Assembly: GCA_015143295.1 (NCBI GenBank) | Contig: CM026557.1 | Coordinates: 29,979,760-30,043,759, forward strand | Direction: 5' to 3' | Length of the DNA stretch: 64,000 nucleotides | Source: Tetracentron sinense | Lineage: Eukaryota; Streptophyta; Magnoliopsida; Trochodendrales; Trochodendraceae | In this document: piece by piece, positions 21,573 to 33,685 of the stretch | Layout of the letters: every line of letters begins with the position of its first letter | How positions within the stretch are numbered: the stretch's first letter is position 1 | Made by a program: the position numbers and the translations under genes | The notes under the pieces: generated by a model | Told to the model about the DNA's origin: nothing | Databases searched by the model: none | Seen by the model: the letters and a program-made list of their open reading frames with translations, nothing else

Positions 21573-24161
21573 CTAATCATTCAACATCTGTTTCATCCAC
21601 AGAAGTTGAGTGCAACAACTGCCAGCTGCTATGTACTCAGCTTCTGCAGTGGACAACGAAATTGAATTCTGCTTTTTGCTAAGCCAAGCAACTAAGCAGT
21701 TTCCAATATAGAAACATCCTCTAGAGGTGCTTTTCCTATCATCAGCATTTCGGGCCCAATCGGCATCGGAATATCCAACTATCATGGCATTTATATCAAA
21801 AGAATACAAGAGGCCAAATGATAGAGTTCCACTCACATATTGAATGATACGCTTAACTGCAAGCAAGTGAGACTCTTTTGGGCTCGCTTGATAGCGGGCA
21901 CATGCACCAACACTAAAGGCTATGTCAGGTCTAGTAGCAGTTAGGTAGAGTAAACTACCAATCATGCTTCTATAAGAAGTTTGATCAACATCTTTGCCTG
22001 TAGCATCTTTACTAAGTTTTGTAGTAGAACTCATAGGAGTTCTTACATGCTTAGCAGAGCTCATGCCAAATTTCTTCACTAGATTTTTAGCATATTTGAT
22101 TTGAGATACTGAGATCTCAGAATCCAATTGCTTGATCTGAAGACCAAGGAAGAAACTTAGCTCACCAACCATGCTCATTTCAAATTCATTTTTCATTTGT
22201 TCAGCAAATGAACGAGCATGTAAGTCTAATGTGGAACCAAACACTATGTCATCAACATATATCTGGGCGATGACAATATCACCTTTCACATTCTTTATGA
22301 AAAGAGTTCTGTCTACTCCCCCTCTCGAAAATCCGTTTTCCAAGAGATAAGTAGTCAGCCTCTCATACCAAGCTCTTGGAGCTTGCTTTAAACCATAGAG
22401 GGCCCTTTTTAGCCGATATACTTGATCAAGGTGATGTGGATCTTCAAACCCTTTTGGTTGTTCCACATAGACTTCCTCATGTAGAATGCCATTCAGAAAG
22501 GCACTCTTAACATCCATTTGAAAAAGTTTGAATTTCATATGGCAAGCCACAGCTAGAAGAATTCTTATTGATTCTACCCTGGCTACAGGAGCAAACGTTT
22601 CATCGAAGTCAATACCTTCAATTTGGGCGTATCCTTGTGCAACTAACCTAGCCTTATTTCTTATGATAATACCTTTTTCATCAGATTTGTTCTTGAAAAT
22701 CCATTTGGTACCTATCACATTTGTATTGTTAGGCCTAGGTACTAAATACCAAACATCATTCCTAGTAAACTGAAGTAACTCTTCTTGCATTGCATTTATC
22801 CAATTATCATCTGCAAGAGCTTCAGTTACATTCTTGGGTTCAAAAGATGAAGTATAGCAAATGTAGCTAACTTCATTTTCAATTTGTTTCCTCGTTCTCA
22901 CTCCACTTTCAACATCACCAATTATATCAGTGGGGGTGTGAGGACTCATGACCCTAGAATGTGTAGGTTTTGATGGAGATGATTGCTTATTTATAGGTGG
23001 AGTTGAAACAGTTTCAACATTTTCATTTACAGCACTTTCATCATCCTCAAGTTGCACAGTTTCTACACCGGAGTCATCCACAACTACATTTATGGACTCC
23101 ATAATTGTAGAGGTTCTCAAGTTATACACTCGATAAGCTCTACTGTTGGTGAAATATCCAAGAAATATCCCTTCATCACTCCGGGATTCAAATTTGCCCA
23201 GTTGCTCTCTATCCTTAAGGATATAGCATTTACTTCCGAATTCTCGAAAGTACTTGACACTAGGTTTCTTGTTATTCCACAACTCATATGGGGTTTTCCT
23301 TGTTCCAGGTCTTACAAAAACTCTATTAACTATATAGCAAGCAGTGTTAACTGCCTCAGCCCAGAAATGAGAAGCTAGATTGTTGCTATGAAGCATAACT
23401 CTAGCCATCTCTTGGAGAACCCTGTTCTTCCTCTCTACTACACCATTCTGCTGAGGTGTAATAGGTGCAGAAAATTCATGTTTGATACCCGACTCATCAC
23501 AAAAGTCGTTGTACTTAGAGTTTTCAAACTCCTTTCCATGATCACTTCGAATTCGAGTGATTGGGCATCTTTTCTCATTTTGAATTTTCAGGCAAATACT
23601 TTTGAAATTGTCAAAAGCATCGGATTTCTCCCTTATAAATGCCACCCATGACATTCTTGAGAAATCATCAACCATGACTAGGATGTATCGCTTTCCACCT
23701 AGACTTTCAGTTCTTGTAGGACCCATAAGATTCATATGAATTAATTCCAGTGGATATGAAGTAGCAATACTTGAAGTCTTCTTATGTGGGGTTCTAATTT
23801 GTTTACCAATTTGGCATGGCCCACACACAGCAGTAGAAGGCTTTCCTAGTTTGGGAACACCTCTCACAAGCTCTTGCTTAGAGATTTTGCATAGGTCTTT
23901 GAAGTTCATGTGACCTAGTCTTCGGTGCCATAAATCAACTTCCTCAATTTTAGTCTTATAACAGACATTTGAGGGATTAGAACTGGGAGTTAAGCCGTAG
24001 CAATTGTCAGTGGTTCTCAATCCTTCTAGAACACACTTACCTTTACCATTAATGACTAAGCATTTATTTTGGGTAAAGTGTACAGCATGGTTATCATCAC
24101 ATAGTTGACTTATGCTAATTAAATTAGCTTTCAGTCCTTCAACAAACAAGGCATCTTTCAA
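21573..24161 (-). pseudogene. Element H integrase, reverse transcriptase and RNase H
   Basis: An uninterrupted 862-codon frame. Integrase zinc finger HRRLGH...CGPCQIGK; catalytic core with [15 protein letters not shown] and QNGVVERKN (D, D, E). RT has [11 protein letters not shown] and the catalytic YVDDIVFGS. RNase H has YSDADWA, DRKSTS and STAEAEYIA. The frame is in phase with the upstream 24162-25330 block, split from it by one TAA just before LKDALFVEG. It would reverse transcribe and integrate element RNA; this copy cannot make the full polyprotein unless the stop is read through. Confidence 0.94.
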
Positions 24162-25333
24162 TTAAGGTATGCCTGGTGAATCGATGATACCCTTTCCTTT
24201 GACTAAAGACTTGCTTCCATCACCAAAAGTAACAGTCCCATCTGGACAGTCCTCAAATTGAATAAATAAGGACTTGTTACCTGTCATATGCCGAGAACAC
24301 CCACTGTCGAAGTACCACATTTCTGTGTTTTGGGCTTTCAAGGCAGTATGAATGACAAAGCACTTAAGGTCATCCTTTCTTACATACACAGTCTTTAAAC
24401 TTTGTTTAGATCTTTGATCATTAATCTGTGTAGTAGAGACCTTTTTCCTTTTTGTCCTCCTTGACCTTTTTCTGTTTTGTTCAGTTCTAGCTTTTTGATA
24501 AGTCAAATTGTTTCCTCTTGAATAATCATTTGGAATAAATTGACCAGTTCTTGTCCTAGAGATTTGAGCAATTCTATTAACATCATCGCTCAACATTCTA
24601 GACTTTTCAGCTAGAACCTGAATCTGCCTTTGAAGAGTCCCTTGACTTTGATTTTGGTTCCATGAACCATTTCGGGGAGCTCTCCTAAAAGCATTACAAT
24701 TAGGTCGAATGTGACCTCTCACACCACAAAAGTGACATGTGGGTATGAATCTTGGAAGATGAGGATTTCTTCTAACAGGAATTTGATTCCTCACAGCATT
24801 CACTCTAGGAGCTGTATTTCTAGGCTTTACAAAATTTGTATAAGCCTTAGTACTTGATGTAGAAGGTAAATTTTCTTTAGGATCAGAATGTATTGGCTCA
24901 AACACTGCACTAGCCATTGTACCAACAGCTAAAGGACCAACTGGTGTGTCAGCATGTCCTATCCCAGATCTACTCGAATTTGATCCATACTTTCTAACTA
25001 ATTCATCTAGGCAGCTAGTGTTACCAAACATTCTTACTTCTTTTTCAAGAGTATAGACCTTCTGAATCAAGTCAGTCTTGTCTTTAAGGGTAATTTGATG
25101 CTCTTTTTCAAGAAATTTCACCTTATCAACAAGAGAGTCTTTAAAAGTTTCCAGCTCCATTTGCAGAGTTCTTAACTCTTCAATTTCTTTCATGGAAGTG
25201 TCTCTTTCAAATTCTAATTTTTTGACCACATTAGTCAATGAGACATTCTCTTCCAAAAGACATTGGACTTTTATAACAAATGCTTCTTTTTCATTTTCCA
25301 ACTGACTAACTAGAGCACTCTTCTCTTCTGCTA
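24162..25333 (-). pseudogene. Element H gag C-terminus and protease
   Basis: Coiled-coil-rich segment (heptad-like EEN, VKKLEFERD, VDKVKFLEKEH), then a second zinc knuckle CHFCGVRGHIRPNC, a basic RKRSRRTKRKK block, and the aspartic protease site YFDSGCSRHM. It lies one frame away from the N-terminal gag, the shift being in an A-run at about 25381-25390. It ends at TAA 24162-24164. Confidence 0.88.
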
Positions 25334-26617
25334 CTAGTTTACAAATATCTCTTTCATTTTGAGTTTTTTGCTCAAGGAGATTTTTTTTTTAGTCAGCTTC
25401 AAACTTTCAGCATACAACTTATCATAAGTTGTTTTCAAATCTTCATCACTTTCAGAGTCAGTTTGACTCTTCTGTATGTCATCACTAGACTCAATATGAA
25501 CACTCTCATCACTTCTATCCTTTTCATCAACCGCAGAGGTAGTCTCAAGAATCCCAGAAAGGGAAACAGTGAAAGCCGTATGATTTCCAGTATCTTCACT
25601 TGAAGAGGAACTGTCCGATTCTTCATTTTCGGAATCACTGTCATCCCAACAGGCATTCATCACCTTGCCCTTACTCTTCTTCTTGTTAGGACAGTTAGGT
25701 GAAATATGACCGAAGCCATGGCATTCATAACATTGAACACCTTGGGATTTCTTGTCGCCACTCTTGGAATTTTTCTTGTTTTCCCAGGGCTTAGACTTTG
25801 ACTTCTCAAAAGATTTTCCTCCCTGTTTTGGATTAAACCTCTTTTTCGTTCTAAATTTTTTTTGAAATTTCTTAACGAAGAGAGCCATTTGTTCCTCATT
25901 CATATCTCCATCACTGTCATCCTCATCCAAAGTTTCCTTGATGGATTTCAAGGCTAAAGATTTGTTCTTCTTGGATGGACGGAGATTGAGTTCATAGGTT
26001 TGGAGTGAACCAACCAATTCCTCAATCTTCAGAGAGTCAACATTTTTACTCTCTTCGATTGCAGTGACTTTGGGTTGAAATCTCTCTGGGAGAGATCTAA
26101 GGACTTTTCTAACTATTTTGGACTCAGATATTTTCTCACCTAAATTGAAACTAGCGTTGACAATGTCACTAAGTTTTGCATAGAATTCATCAAAAGTGTC
26201 ATTGTCTTCCATGTTTAAATGTTCAAATTTGGTGGTTAACATTTGGAGTTTTGAGATTTTAACAGTGGTAGTACCCTCATGGGTAATTTCAAGAATGTCC
26301 CAAGCCTCCTTCGCTGTTTCACATGAAGAAATTCGTCTGAATTCCTCAGCAGTGACTGTAGTAAAGATAGCATTGAGACCTTTAGTATTCCATCCACTTG
26401 ACTCAAGCTCTTCTCTGGTCCATTCATCAGAATATTTGACCACAGTCAAATCTCCTACAATTTTTATGGGTGTAGTCCACCCATTCTGTATAGACATCCA
26501 AATTCTCTCGTCAATAGATTTGAGAAAGGCTCTCATTCTAGCTTTCCAATAAGCATAATTATTCCCATCAAAAAGTGGGAGACGAGAGACGGATCCTCCT
26601 TCTCTTAGAGTACTCAT
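25334..26617 (-). pseudogene. Element H gag N-terminal part
   Basis: ATG 26617 (MSTLREGG) is preferred to the GTG two codons upstream. The Ty1 gag fold is recognisable: FDGNNYAYWKARM, AKEAWDILEITHEG, KLQMLTTKFEHL, LRSLPERFQPKV. A CCHC zinc knuckle follows (CYECHGFGHISPNC) and a Ser/Asp-rich acidic tail. The frame runs out at 25334 after the A-run frameshift. Confidence 0.92.
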
Positions 26618-26670
26618 GATCACGGATAATACAGGATCACACTTAAGGGATTAGCCTTATCAGTGAACTT

Positions 26671-26682
26671 GCTCTGATACCA
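26671..26682 (-). other. Primer binding site of element H
   Basis: GCTCTGATACCA on the plus strand is the exact complement of TGGTATCAGAGC, matching the 3' end of initiator tRNA-Met. Two bases separate it from the 5' LTR. Confidence 0.93.
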
Positions 26683-26684
26683 AT

Positions 26685-27915
26685 TGAAATTTATCCAGAT
26701 CAATGATCTCTAAGACCTAGAGGGGGGGTGAATAGGTCTATCTAATAATTTCTAACCAATTTTAATTTTTCAATTAATATGTTTAGAAATCAATGAACAA
26801 GTCAATCAGACAATTCACACAAATCAAACACAGAAGATTTTTACGTGGAAAACCCTAACGAGAAAAAACCACGGGACCTTGTCCAGCAATAAACTTCACT
26901 ATGAAAAGATATCAAGTACAAGACAAGACCTTACCAATACAGAAACGGCGTTCCTAGGTATAGACTCTTACTCTTGATTTCCACGAACCAGCAGGTTCGA
27001 TCTCCGCCGTAGCAGCTTCGGTTCCACACCAACCAAATCTTTTCAAGCTACTTCAAAACCACGATCACACACGATCGATCTCCTTCCACGAAGGCTCCGG
27101 ATCAAACACCGGACACACACACACAAGGTGTAGGGTTGTGAATCAATTTAGAAAATTTCAAACCCTAGAGGGATCTCATACAGATCTGAGATCACACAAT
27201 GCAAGATCAAAGGTTTAGATCTATACTTGCATTCTCTAGGATCAAAGAAAGAGGAGGGATCAACAAAGATCTAATAAAATCAATAAGAAAAACCCTAAAA
27301 GAGTTTCTCAGACCTCTACTCTTTCAAAAATATCAAAGACACGAATTAGGTCTCCAAAAAGTTGTTTATATAGGGTTTTAAAAAAAGAATCCAGAAAAAG
27401 AAAAATTCTTTTTACGGGGACCGATCGATCGGTGCTCACTACCGATCGCTCGGTCCAAAACGGATCGCTCGGTCCAAATGACCGATCGCTCGGTTATAAA
27501 TCATCTCTCTGGAAAAATACCGCATACAAACTTTTTGTCCAGTCGATAGCCACCGATCGCTCGGTAGGCCACCGATCGATTGGTCCCAATACCGAGCGAT
27601 CGGTTGAGACAGAATTTTAGCCAAAACAATTTTCTTTAATTTTTGATTGATTCAAACAAGACCAAAAGACTTTGGTAGGCTTAAAACTATCCTCCTAAGT
27701 ATGTTTAGATTTATCTAAGTCAAATTCAACCTAGGTAGGGGTCTCTAAGTCCATTACCTGTCTAGATCCAGAGTAGGAGCTTTTTCTTCTCTTTCTTCAA
27801 TCTTCTTTAATCTTTAGCTCTTCTCTTCTGACAAGTTGAACATGACTCGATGACTCGAGTCACATGACCTATCTAATGATCACGGAATTTGCCAACACCT
27901 ATTTAGGGATTTACA
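26685..27915 (-). repeat. 5' LTR of element H
   Basis: 1231 bp, nearly identical to 16780-17991. The chief difference is an extra 19-bp palindrome-containing unit near 27455-27475, plus scattered single-base changes. TATATAA at 27366-27372. Confidence 0.95.
27366..27604 (-). promoter_or_regulatory. Palindrome cassette and TATA box, H 5' LTR
   Basis: One more palindrome than in the 3' LTR copy (an added CGGATCGCTCGGT unit). Core CCAGTCGATAG at 27539-27549. The cassette and TATATAA have the same spacing as in the 3' LTR, which argues that unit number can vary while the promoter layout stays fixed. Confidence 0.72.
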
Positions 27916-28089
27916 GTAGCTAATTGGCCGTTTTTGTAGTCTAATTAATAAATAAGGAAGAAATTGGAAATTCCAAAACATCAAAAATGTTCCTTTTCGA
28001 AGTACGAACTCAACGCAAGTTGAATCGTCAAAATCGGACGAACGAGTCAAAAGATATGGCCAAAACAGTTTGGACCTGTAGGTAATCGA

Positions 28090-28477
28090 TCGCTCGGTTA
28101 TGCACTTGAGGACGAGCTCTGGAGAGGCACCGGGCATATGCACTTGAGGATGAGCTCTGGAGAGGCACTAAGGACGTAGCTCGGAAGGCACTAAGGACGT
28201 AGCTCGGAAGGCACTAAGGACGTAGCTCTGATAACGTGCTCTGACAACGTGCTCTGATAAGGCATAGACAACGTATAGACAACGTACTCTGATAACGTAG
28301 CTCTAGCTTTGATAACGTATACGTTGTGCATCCGTTGTGCAACAGACAACGGGTACGTCGTGCAGCAGACAACGTGTATGTTGTACAGCAAACAACATGT
28401 ACGTTGTACAGCTCACGACGGGCACGTTGTACATAAGACAACGGACAACGAGCTCAGCACTATGCACAACACAACGT
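28090..28477 (+). repeat. ACAACG/CGTTGT mosaic in G
   Basis: Irregular repeats: GGACGTAGCTCGGAAGGCACTAA units, then GATAACGT and GACAACGT, then many alternating ACAACG and CGTTGT words that can pair (ACGTATACGTTGT, CAACGTGTATGTTGTACA). It begins immediately after a residual ATCGATCGCTCGGT at 28086, where other LTRs have the palindrome cassette. Related mosaics lie at 51230-51528 and 61240-61532. Confidence 0.75.
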
Positions 28478-28651
28478 GACAACGTGTTCGGCACTATTCA
28501 CAGCACAACGTGTTCGGCACTATTCACAGCACAACGTGTTCGGCACTATTCACAGCACAACGTGTTCGGCACTATTCACAGCACAACGTGTTCGGCACTA
28601 TTCACAGCACAACGTGTTTGGCACTATTCACAGCTCAACGTGTTCGGCACT
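28478..28651 (+). repeat. 26-bp tandem array in G (6 copies plus partial)
   Basis: Unit contains ACAACGTGTTCGGCACTATT followed by CACAGC. Six full copies and one truncated. ACGTG cores recur every 26 bp. The array ends at the conserved GTGTTTTTGCAGAAATTTCAG-like flank that also bounds the palindrome cassette of E and F. Confidence 0.9.
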
Positions 28652-29044
28652 CGTGTTTTTGCAGAAATTTCAGTAAGGGTATTATGGTCTTTTGGTCGGT
28701 TCACTCTTACCTTAAGAGTTTAACCCGAGCCTTTAGGGCTCATTCTCAATACTTAGAGGATTTGGGGGACTAGAAGAGAGGAGAAAGGGTTTCCTAAACT
28801 AGGGTTTTGCTTTTGGAGAAGAATCAAAGGGGTTTTGAGACCCTAGATCACTTCAAGTCCGGTTTTTCTCCAAGATCACGGCTCAAGCACTCGTGGAGAG
28901 CGTTCTCCAAGCTAGGGCAGCAACCCAAGCATGTTTTTGAAAGGGGTTTCTTCCCCAACTCAAGTCTCCTTCAAGCAAAGGTGTTCTTCTTTCAAGTTGG
29001 AGCTTCAATCAAGGTTTCTACCAAGGATCAAGCATTGATCTAAG

Positions 29045-30285
29045 GTTAGTACACCCTACTAACTTACCCTAGCAAAGATCTAGGTTTTCTATATAAAAAT
29101 GTGATTCTTTATATTATGTTTTCCTCCTTATGAAATGTGTTATCCCACATTAAATATAAACAAGATAATGGAAAATGTGTGGATGTGTGGATAGAATGTT
29201 GGATGTGGCGATTGGATGCCGAGATGTATGTTGTGTGATGTGTGTGATGGAAATGGTGGATGGGTATTTTACCAATAATGAACTTACCTTGATGTTTGAA
29301 TGGAAAATATGCGCTAAAAAGAACACGATGAATTATTAAGAAACATTGCATGTGTTGCGTTTGACAAAATGCCTAAACTATGAATAAACGACTTAGATGA
29401 AGAAAATGGAAATAGGTTTTATGCATGTGTTCTTATAGACGATGAATTGATCCAATGTCATGTGAATTACTTAAGTTACCTATGCTAATATTATGAATTG
29501 AATTGTAATGCCATATCTCTTTTGTTAAGTGCATTCCCACGATTGTTATTATTAGCACGCACGTGAGCACACATGATAGCATGAACCGAGATTTCAAGAG
29601 CATGTGCATATAATAAACAACAAGAAAATATTGCATGTCAAGGAGGTTGGTAGCCCAGGGACATTCGGGTACTAGCCTCTGGCTCACAAGATAACCCCTA
29701 AATCACCTATTGTCAAGGAGGTTGGTAGCCTAGGGAGATTCGGGTGCTAACCTCTGGCTCACAAGAAAACTAAACAAGTAATAAAAATTACCTATTGTCA
29801 AGGAGGTTGGTACCCCAGGGACATTCGGGTACTAGCCTCTGGCTCACAAGAAAACCAAACATTGCATATCAAGGAGGTTGGTAGCCCAGGGACATTCGGG
29901 TACTAGCCTCTGGCTCACAAGTGCATTGCATATCAAGGAGGTTGGCAGCCCAGGGAGATACGGGTGCTAGCCTCTGGCTCACAAGTTACGAGATGGAGGT
30001 TTACAAGATGATGATCATGCATTTATGCATGCACGCATACATGATTTCTACGAGGCATACCGGGACATGACATGGGTTTTCAAGCATGAGTTTTATCGGC
30101 GTTTTCGCATTCATGTACGCACGTCAGGATGCTTGTATTGTATCTTGCCTTATACTGTTTCTTTTGTGATGTTTCTATTACTGCTTGTATGATATTACTA
30201 TTGTGTGTTTTTATTATTGTTATGGTCTGCTATTAGCTTGTACTCGCTGAGTATTCCATGCTCAGCCGTACTTTCATGTCGGCAG
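29045..30285 (+). other. Candidate LTR leader intron, element G
   Basis: Starts GTTAGTACA after GATCTAAG and ends TCGGCAG before GTACTGAG. 1241 bp, AT-rich, containing the variable tandem repeats of this LTR. The donor-like context AAG|GTTAGTA is close to a plant 5' splice site. The equivalent interval in L is 52097-53225. Confidence 0.45.
29640..29985 (+). repeat. Five-copy GGAGGTTGGTAGCC repeat in G
   Basis: Each unit reads roughly TCAAGGAGGTTGGTAGCC, CAGGGACATTCGGGTACTAG, CCTCTGGCTCACAAG, at about 60-80 bp spacing with variable linkers. The shared end CTCACAAG is the reverse complement of CTTGTGAG found in the repeats of the other LTR families. Confidence 0.85.
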
Positions 30286-30428
30286 GTACTGAGGGAGCCC
30301 TCGACCCGGAGCCTTGGGTCGAGGAAGAGTATATAGAGGAGAGAGAGCCGGCTATTCCATTACAGTCTCAGGCGGACCGAGACCTCGATGGGTGGCATAC
30401 CTCGACTACTGTTGAGGGGAGAGTATGA
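30246..30428 (+). CDS. Stem-loop and acidic LTR ORF, element G (50 codons)
   Basis: Stem GCTGAG / CTCAGC with a 9-base loop at 30246-30266, then ATG 30276 in MSAGTEGALDPEPWVEEEY. The C-terminus (REPAIPLQSQ, DGWHTSTTVEGRV) is unlike that of L or K, and TGA is at 30426-30428. The N-terminal MSAG, the PWVEEEY core and the stem-loop are shared with far-diverged LTRs. No known family recognised; translation unproven. Confidence 0.45.
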   Translation, partial: AEYSMLSRTFMSAGTEGALDPEPWVEEEYIEEREPAIPLQSQADRDLDGWHTSTTVEGRV

Positions 30429-30704
30429 GAGGGTCTTGTGTATTTTGATATTTTGATAGGTGGGCTTGTCCACCTTAGACTTAGACATGTCTTGTATTTA
30501 TGTTAACTTGGAATACTATTTTGGATCATTAGAAGAAATGAAAATTTGTTTATGCTTCCGCATATATGTTAGCTTCCGCGCTCTGATTATCGTTGTTAGT
30601 ACTGTATTTTATCTTGTGCATTATAGGATGGTTTGATAGGTACGTAGTGTGACACCTAAAATATCCCTAAACTCCTAGGGGGTATTTCGGGGCGTTACAA
30701 AAAA

Positions 30705-33398
30705 TCTGAATCTGTGTAGCCTACAACAGTCAGATCTTCTTCACTGTAAACCAAACAGTGATGCATAGTCCTCCTCAGATACTTGAAAATGTGTTTAACT
30801 GCTGTCCAATGCTCAGGACTAGGGGTTTGAATGATACTCATGATACTCACTACGTGACAAATATCAGGCTTTGTGCACAACATAGCATACATGAGACTTC
30901 CTATTGCTGATGCATATGGGCAATGACTCATTTGCTCTCTTTCATCATTAGTCTTTGGAGACTTTGATTTGGAGGGACTAATTCCATGCCTAAAGGGTAA
31001 TATCCCTTTCTTGGAATTTTTCATGCTATATTTGCAAAAGATTTTGTCAATATAATTGATTTGGGACAATCCAAGCATCCTTTTCTTTTGATCTCTAAAC
31101 AATTTAAGACCAAGAATATAGGAGGCTTCACCAAGGTCTTTCATAGCATAGTTACAAGACAACCGGATTTTAACAGTTGATAACATTCCTATATTATTCC
31201 CAATGAGTAGAATATCATCTACATAAAGAACTAGGAAAGTTATTGCACTCCCACTAACCTTTTTGTACACACATGCCTCATCAATGTTTTGGTAAAAACC
31301 AAACGATTTGATTGTTTCATCAAAACAGATGTTCCAACTTCGAGAAGCTTGCTTTAGACCCGTATATCAATTTCATCAATTTGCACACTTTATTATTTTG
31401 GCTATGGAGTACAAAACCTTCGGGCTAGTCTATATAAATATCCTCTTGAATGTTGCCATTCAAGAAAGTGGTTTGCACATCCATCTGCCAAATTTCATAA
31501 TCATAGTGAGTAGCAATTGATAACAACATTTTGATAGGCTTAAGCATTGCTACTGGTGAAAAGTTTTCTTCATAGTCGATACCAGCTTTTTGACTATAAC
31601 CCTTCGCCACTAGCCTTGCTTTAAAGGTCTCTACCTTTCCATCAGATTCGCGTTTTCTCTTATAGATCCATTTGCACCCAATGGGTCTTATACCCTTAGG
31701 TTTTTCAACCAAGGTCCAAACACCATTTGAGTACATGGAGTCCATTTCAGATTGCATGGCCTTATGCCAATTCTCAACATCAATATACATATTGTCTCTT
31801 GATAAGTGTAAGGATCATCTTCTAAGGAATCTGATTCCGTAGTATACACCTCATGTTGATAAGACAATCTATCTGGAGGTCGACTAATCCTTGTACTTCT
31901 CCTAGGCTGTTGTGTACTTAAAGGTTCAATTAAGATAAGTTTAATCATGGTCATTTTATTCTGGTTTTGCTCCTCAAGATTTATTTTAAATTCTCTTTCT
32001 CTAGTGAGGATAAAATCCTCTTCTAGAAAAATGGCATTCCTGCATACAAATACCTTTTGTTTGTTAGGATTATAGAAATAGTATCCATGCGTTTTTTTTT
32101 GGTATCTTATAAATAGGCACTTTTCAGTCCTACTTTTCAACTTGTTAAAGTTCTGCTTTCGTACATGAACTGGACAACCCCATATCCTGACATGCTTTAG
32201 ACTGTGCTTTTGCCCCATCCATAGCTCAATAGGAGTCTTGGAAACAGACTTAGAAGGCACCCTATTTAATAGATAAATAGCAGTCTCTAATGCATATCCC
32301 CAAAATGAAATAGGCAAATCAGTTTCATTCATCATAGAACGAACCATATTCAATAAGGTTTGATTTTTTCTTTCTGAAACACCATTAAGTTGAGGTGTTC
32401 CTGGGGGAGTCCATTGGGATAAAATTTCATTATCTCTAAGATAATCCTTGAATTCATTTGAGAGGTACTCTCCTCAATCGGATCTAAGAGTTTTAATACT
32501 TTTACCTATTGCTTTTCTACTTCATTCCGGAATTCTTTGAACTTTTCAAATGATTCTGATTTATGTTTCATTAGATATATGAAACCAAATATGAAAAAAT
32601 CATCTGTGAATGTTATGAAGTAGATAAAGCCACCTCTTGCTAAATGAGTCATGGGTCCACATACATCAGTGTGAATTAATTCCAATATACTAGTGGCTCT
32701 CTTTGATTTAACAGAAAATGACCTTTTTGGTCATTTTACCTTTCAAACAAGGTTCACAAGTTGGATAAGGTTCAATATGTAAATGGTTTAAAGGACCATC
32801 CTTTACCAATCTGTTGATCCTATCCAAATTTGAATGGCCTAACTGGAGATGCCATAAGTATGTTGGATACACATAATCTCTACCTCTTTTCTGAGGTCAC
32901 ACTTGTAGACATATTATCCTCAATTTTATTAACAGAATTGCATATAGGATCAATATAATAAAGACCATTAGACATTGTGCCAGAAATAATAAATTTATTA
33001 TTTTGCTTGATAACTACACTAGTATTAGAATAAACTGAATAACCAAAAAAGATTAAACTAGAAACAAAAATCAAATTTTTGCGCATGTTTGACACATATA
33101 AATGGTCTTTCAAAATTAAGATCCTATCTAAAGCAAATTCTAAAATATAAGTTCCGATGGCGATCACAGTAACACTTACATCCATTCTCATCCTTATATT
33201 AACTTCCCCATCATTGAGCTTTCTGCTCTCCTGAAACACCTGTAATATATTGCAAATGTGAGGTAGATTCAGTATCTACACACCAAGAGTTAGAGGAACC
33301 AACAATTAAGTTGGACTTAATGATAAGTGAATCGAACATACCTTCCAAAGGTTTGTCCTTAAGGGATGCTAAGTAAGCTCAGCAATTCCTCTTCTAGT
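30705..33398 (-). pseudogene. Element B protease, integrase and reverse transcriptase
   Basis: In sense order: the protease site (DTE replaces the usual DSG, near 33270), a degenerate integrase zinc region (about 32700-32880), the integrase C-terminal half (SFWGYALETAIYLLNRVPSK, 32353-31688), then RT with GCKWIYKRK, YSQKAGIDYEENFSPV, QMDVQTTFLNG and catalytic YVDDILLIG. It ends at GYTDSDF where G entered. At least four frame changes. Integrase carboxy motifs fit a TNT1-like Ty1 lineage, which I do not assign further. Confidence 0.88.
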
Positions 33399-33685
33399 GA
33401 CTTTGTAACGACCCCAAAATCCCACAAGGCTAAAATAGGACTTTGGGATCGCCACATTACTTAAACCTGCTTAAAACCATGCATACAAGGCTACTACACG
33501 AGTCTCCAAAAATGAGGATAATAAAAATTCCGATATATAAACCCAATCCAACCTGCACAAGTCTAAGGTCTATATATACAACTCACAATGAACCAACAAG
33601 TCTGATACACAACTAATAAGAAGTCTACTGAGCAACATCCTCTAAAAGTCAAATACAAAACTCTCTCAATGAAAAGAAATGTAAA

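Larger units (their letters stand above)
16780..27915 (-). mobile_element. Element H: Ty1/copia element with third ORF (SIRE-like)
   Basis: Complete 11136-bp element with LTRs of 1212 and 1231 bp, TSD GTAGC at 16775-16779 and 27916-27920, a primer site and a polypurine tract. Sense order is gag, protease, integrase, RT, RNase H, then ORF3 before the 3' LTR. That order and the zinc-knuckle/coiled gag suggest the SIRE/Maximus group. The LTRs differ mainly by one 19-bp unit, so the insertion is young. Four lesions break the proteins (two in homopolymers). Its LTR carries the same palindrome cassette as the Ty3 LTRs. Confidence 0.95.
16732..30699 (+). mobile_element. Element G: solo Ty3 LTR in B pol, split by H
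   Basis: TGTAGCACCCC (16732) to GGGGCGTTACA (30699), TSD AAAAA at 16727-16731 and 30700-30704. Own length is about 2827 bp after removing H. In the promoter slot it carries the 26-bp array (28478-28651) rather than the palindrome cassette. It has donor-like TAAG|GTTAG at 29045, a 5-copy repeat (29640-29985), a stem-loop (30246-30266), acceptor-like GCAG|GT at 30285, and an intact acidic ORF (30276-30428). Confidence 0.94.

Noticed and set aside
28478..28651. CRISPR-like direct repeats of 26 bp
   Set aside because: Units are head-to-tail with no spacers, lie inside a plant LTR and occur again in L at the same position. This is a tandem repeat, not an array with unique spacers.
28337..28773. 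Repetitive open frames (FTAQRV, HNVFGTIHS) over the 26-bp arrays
   Set aside because: Several overlapping frames are open at once because the repeat lacks stops. There is no codon bias and no conserved ends, so this is a composition effect.
16456..31270. Two separate Ty1 elements at 16276-16726 and 30705-33398
   Set aside because: The two pol pieces meet in phase across solo LTR G, with AAAAA on both sides, so they are halves of one element B.
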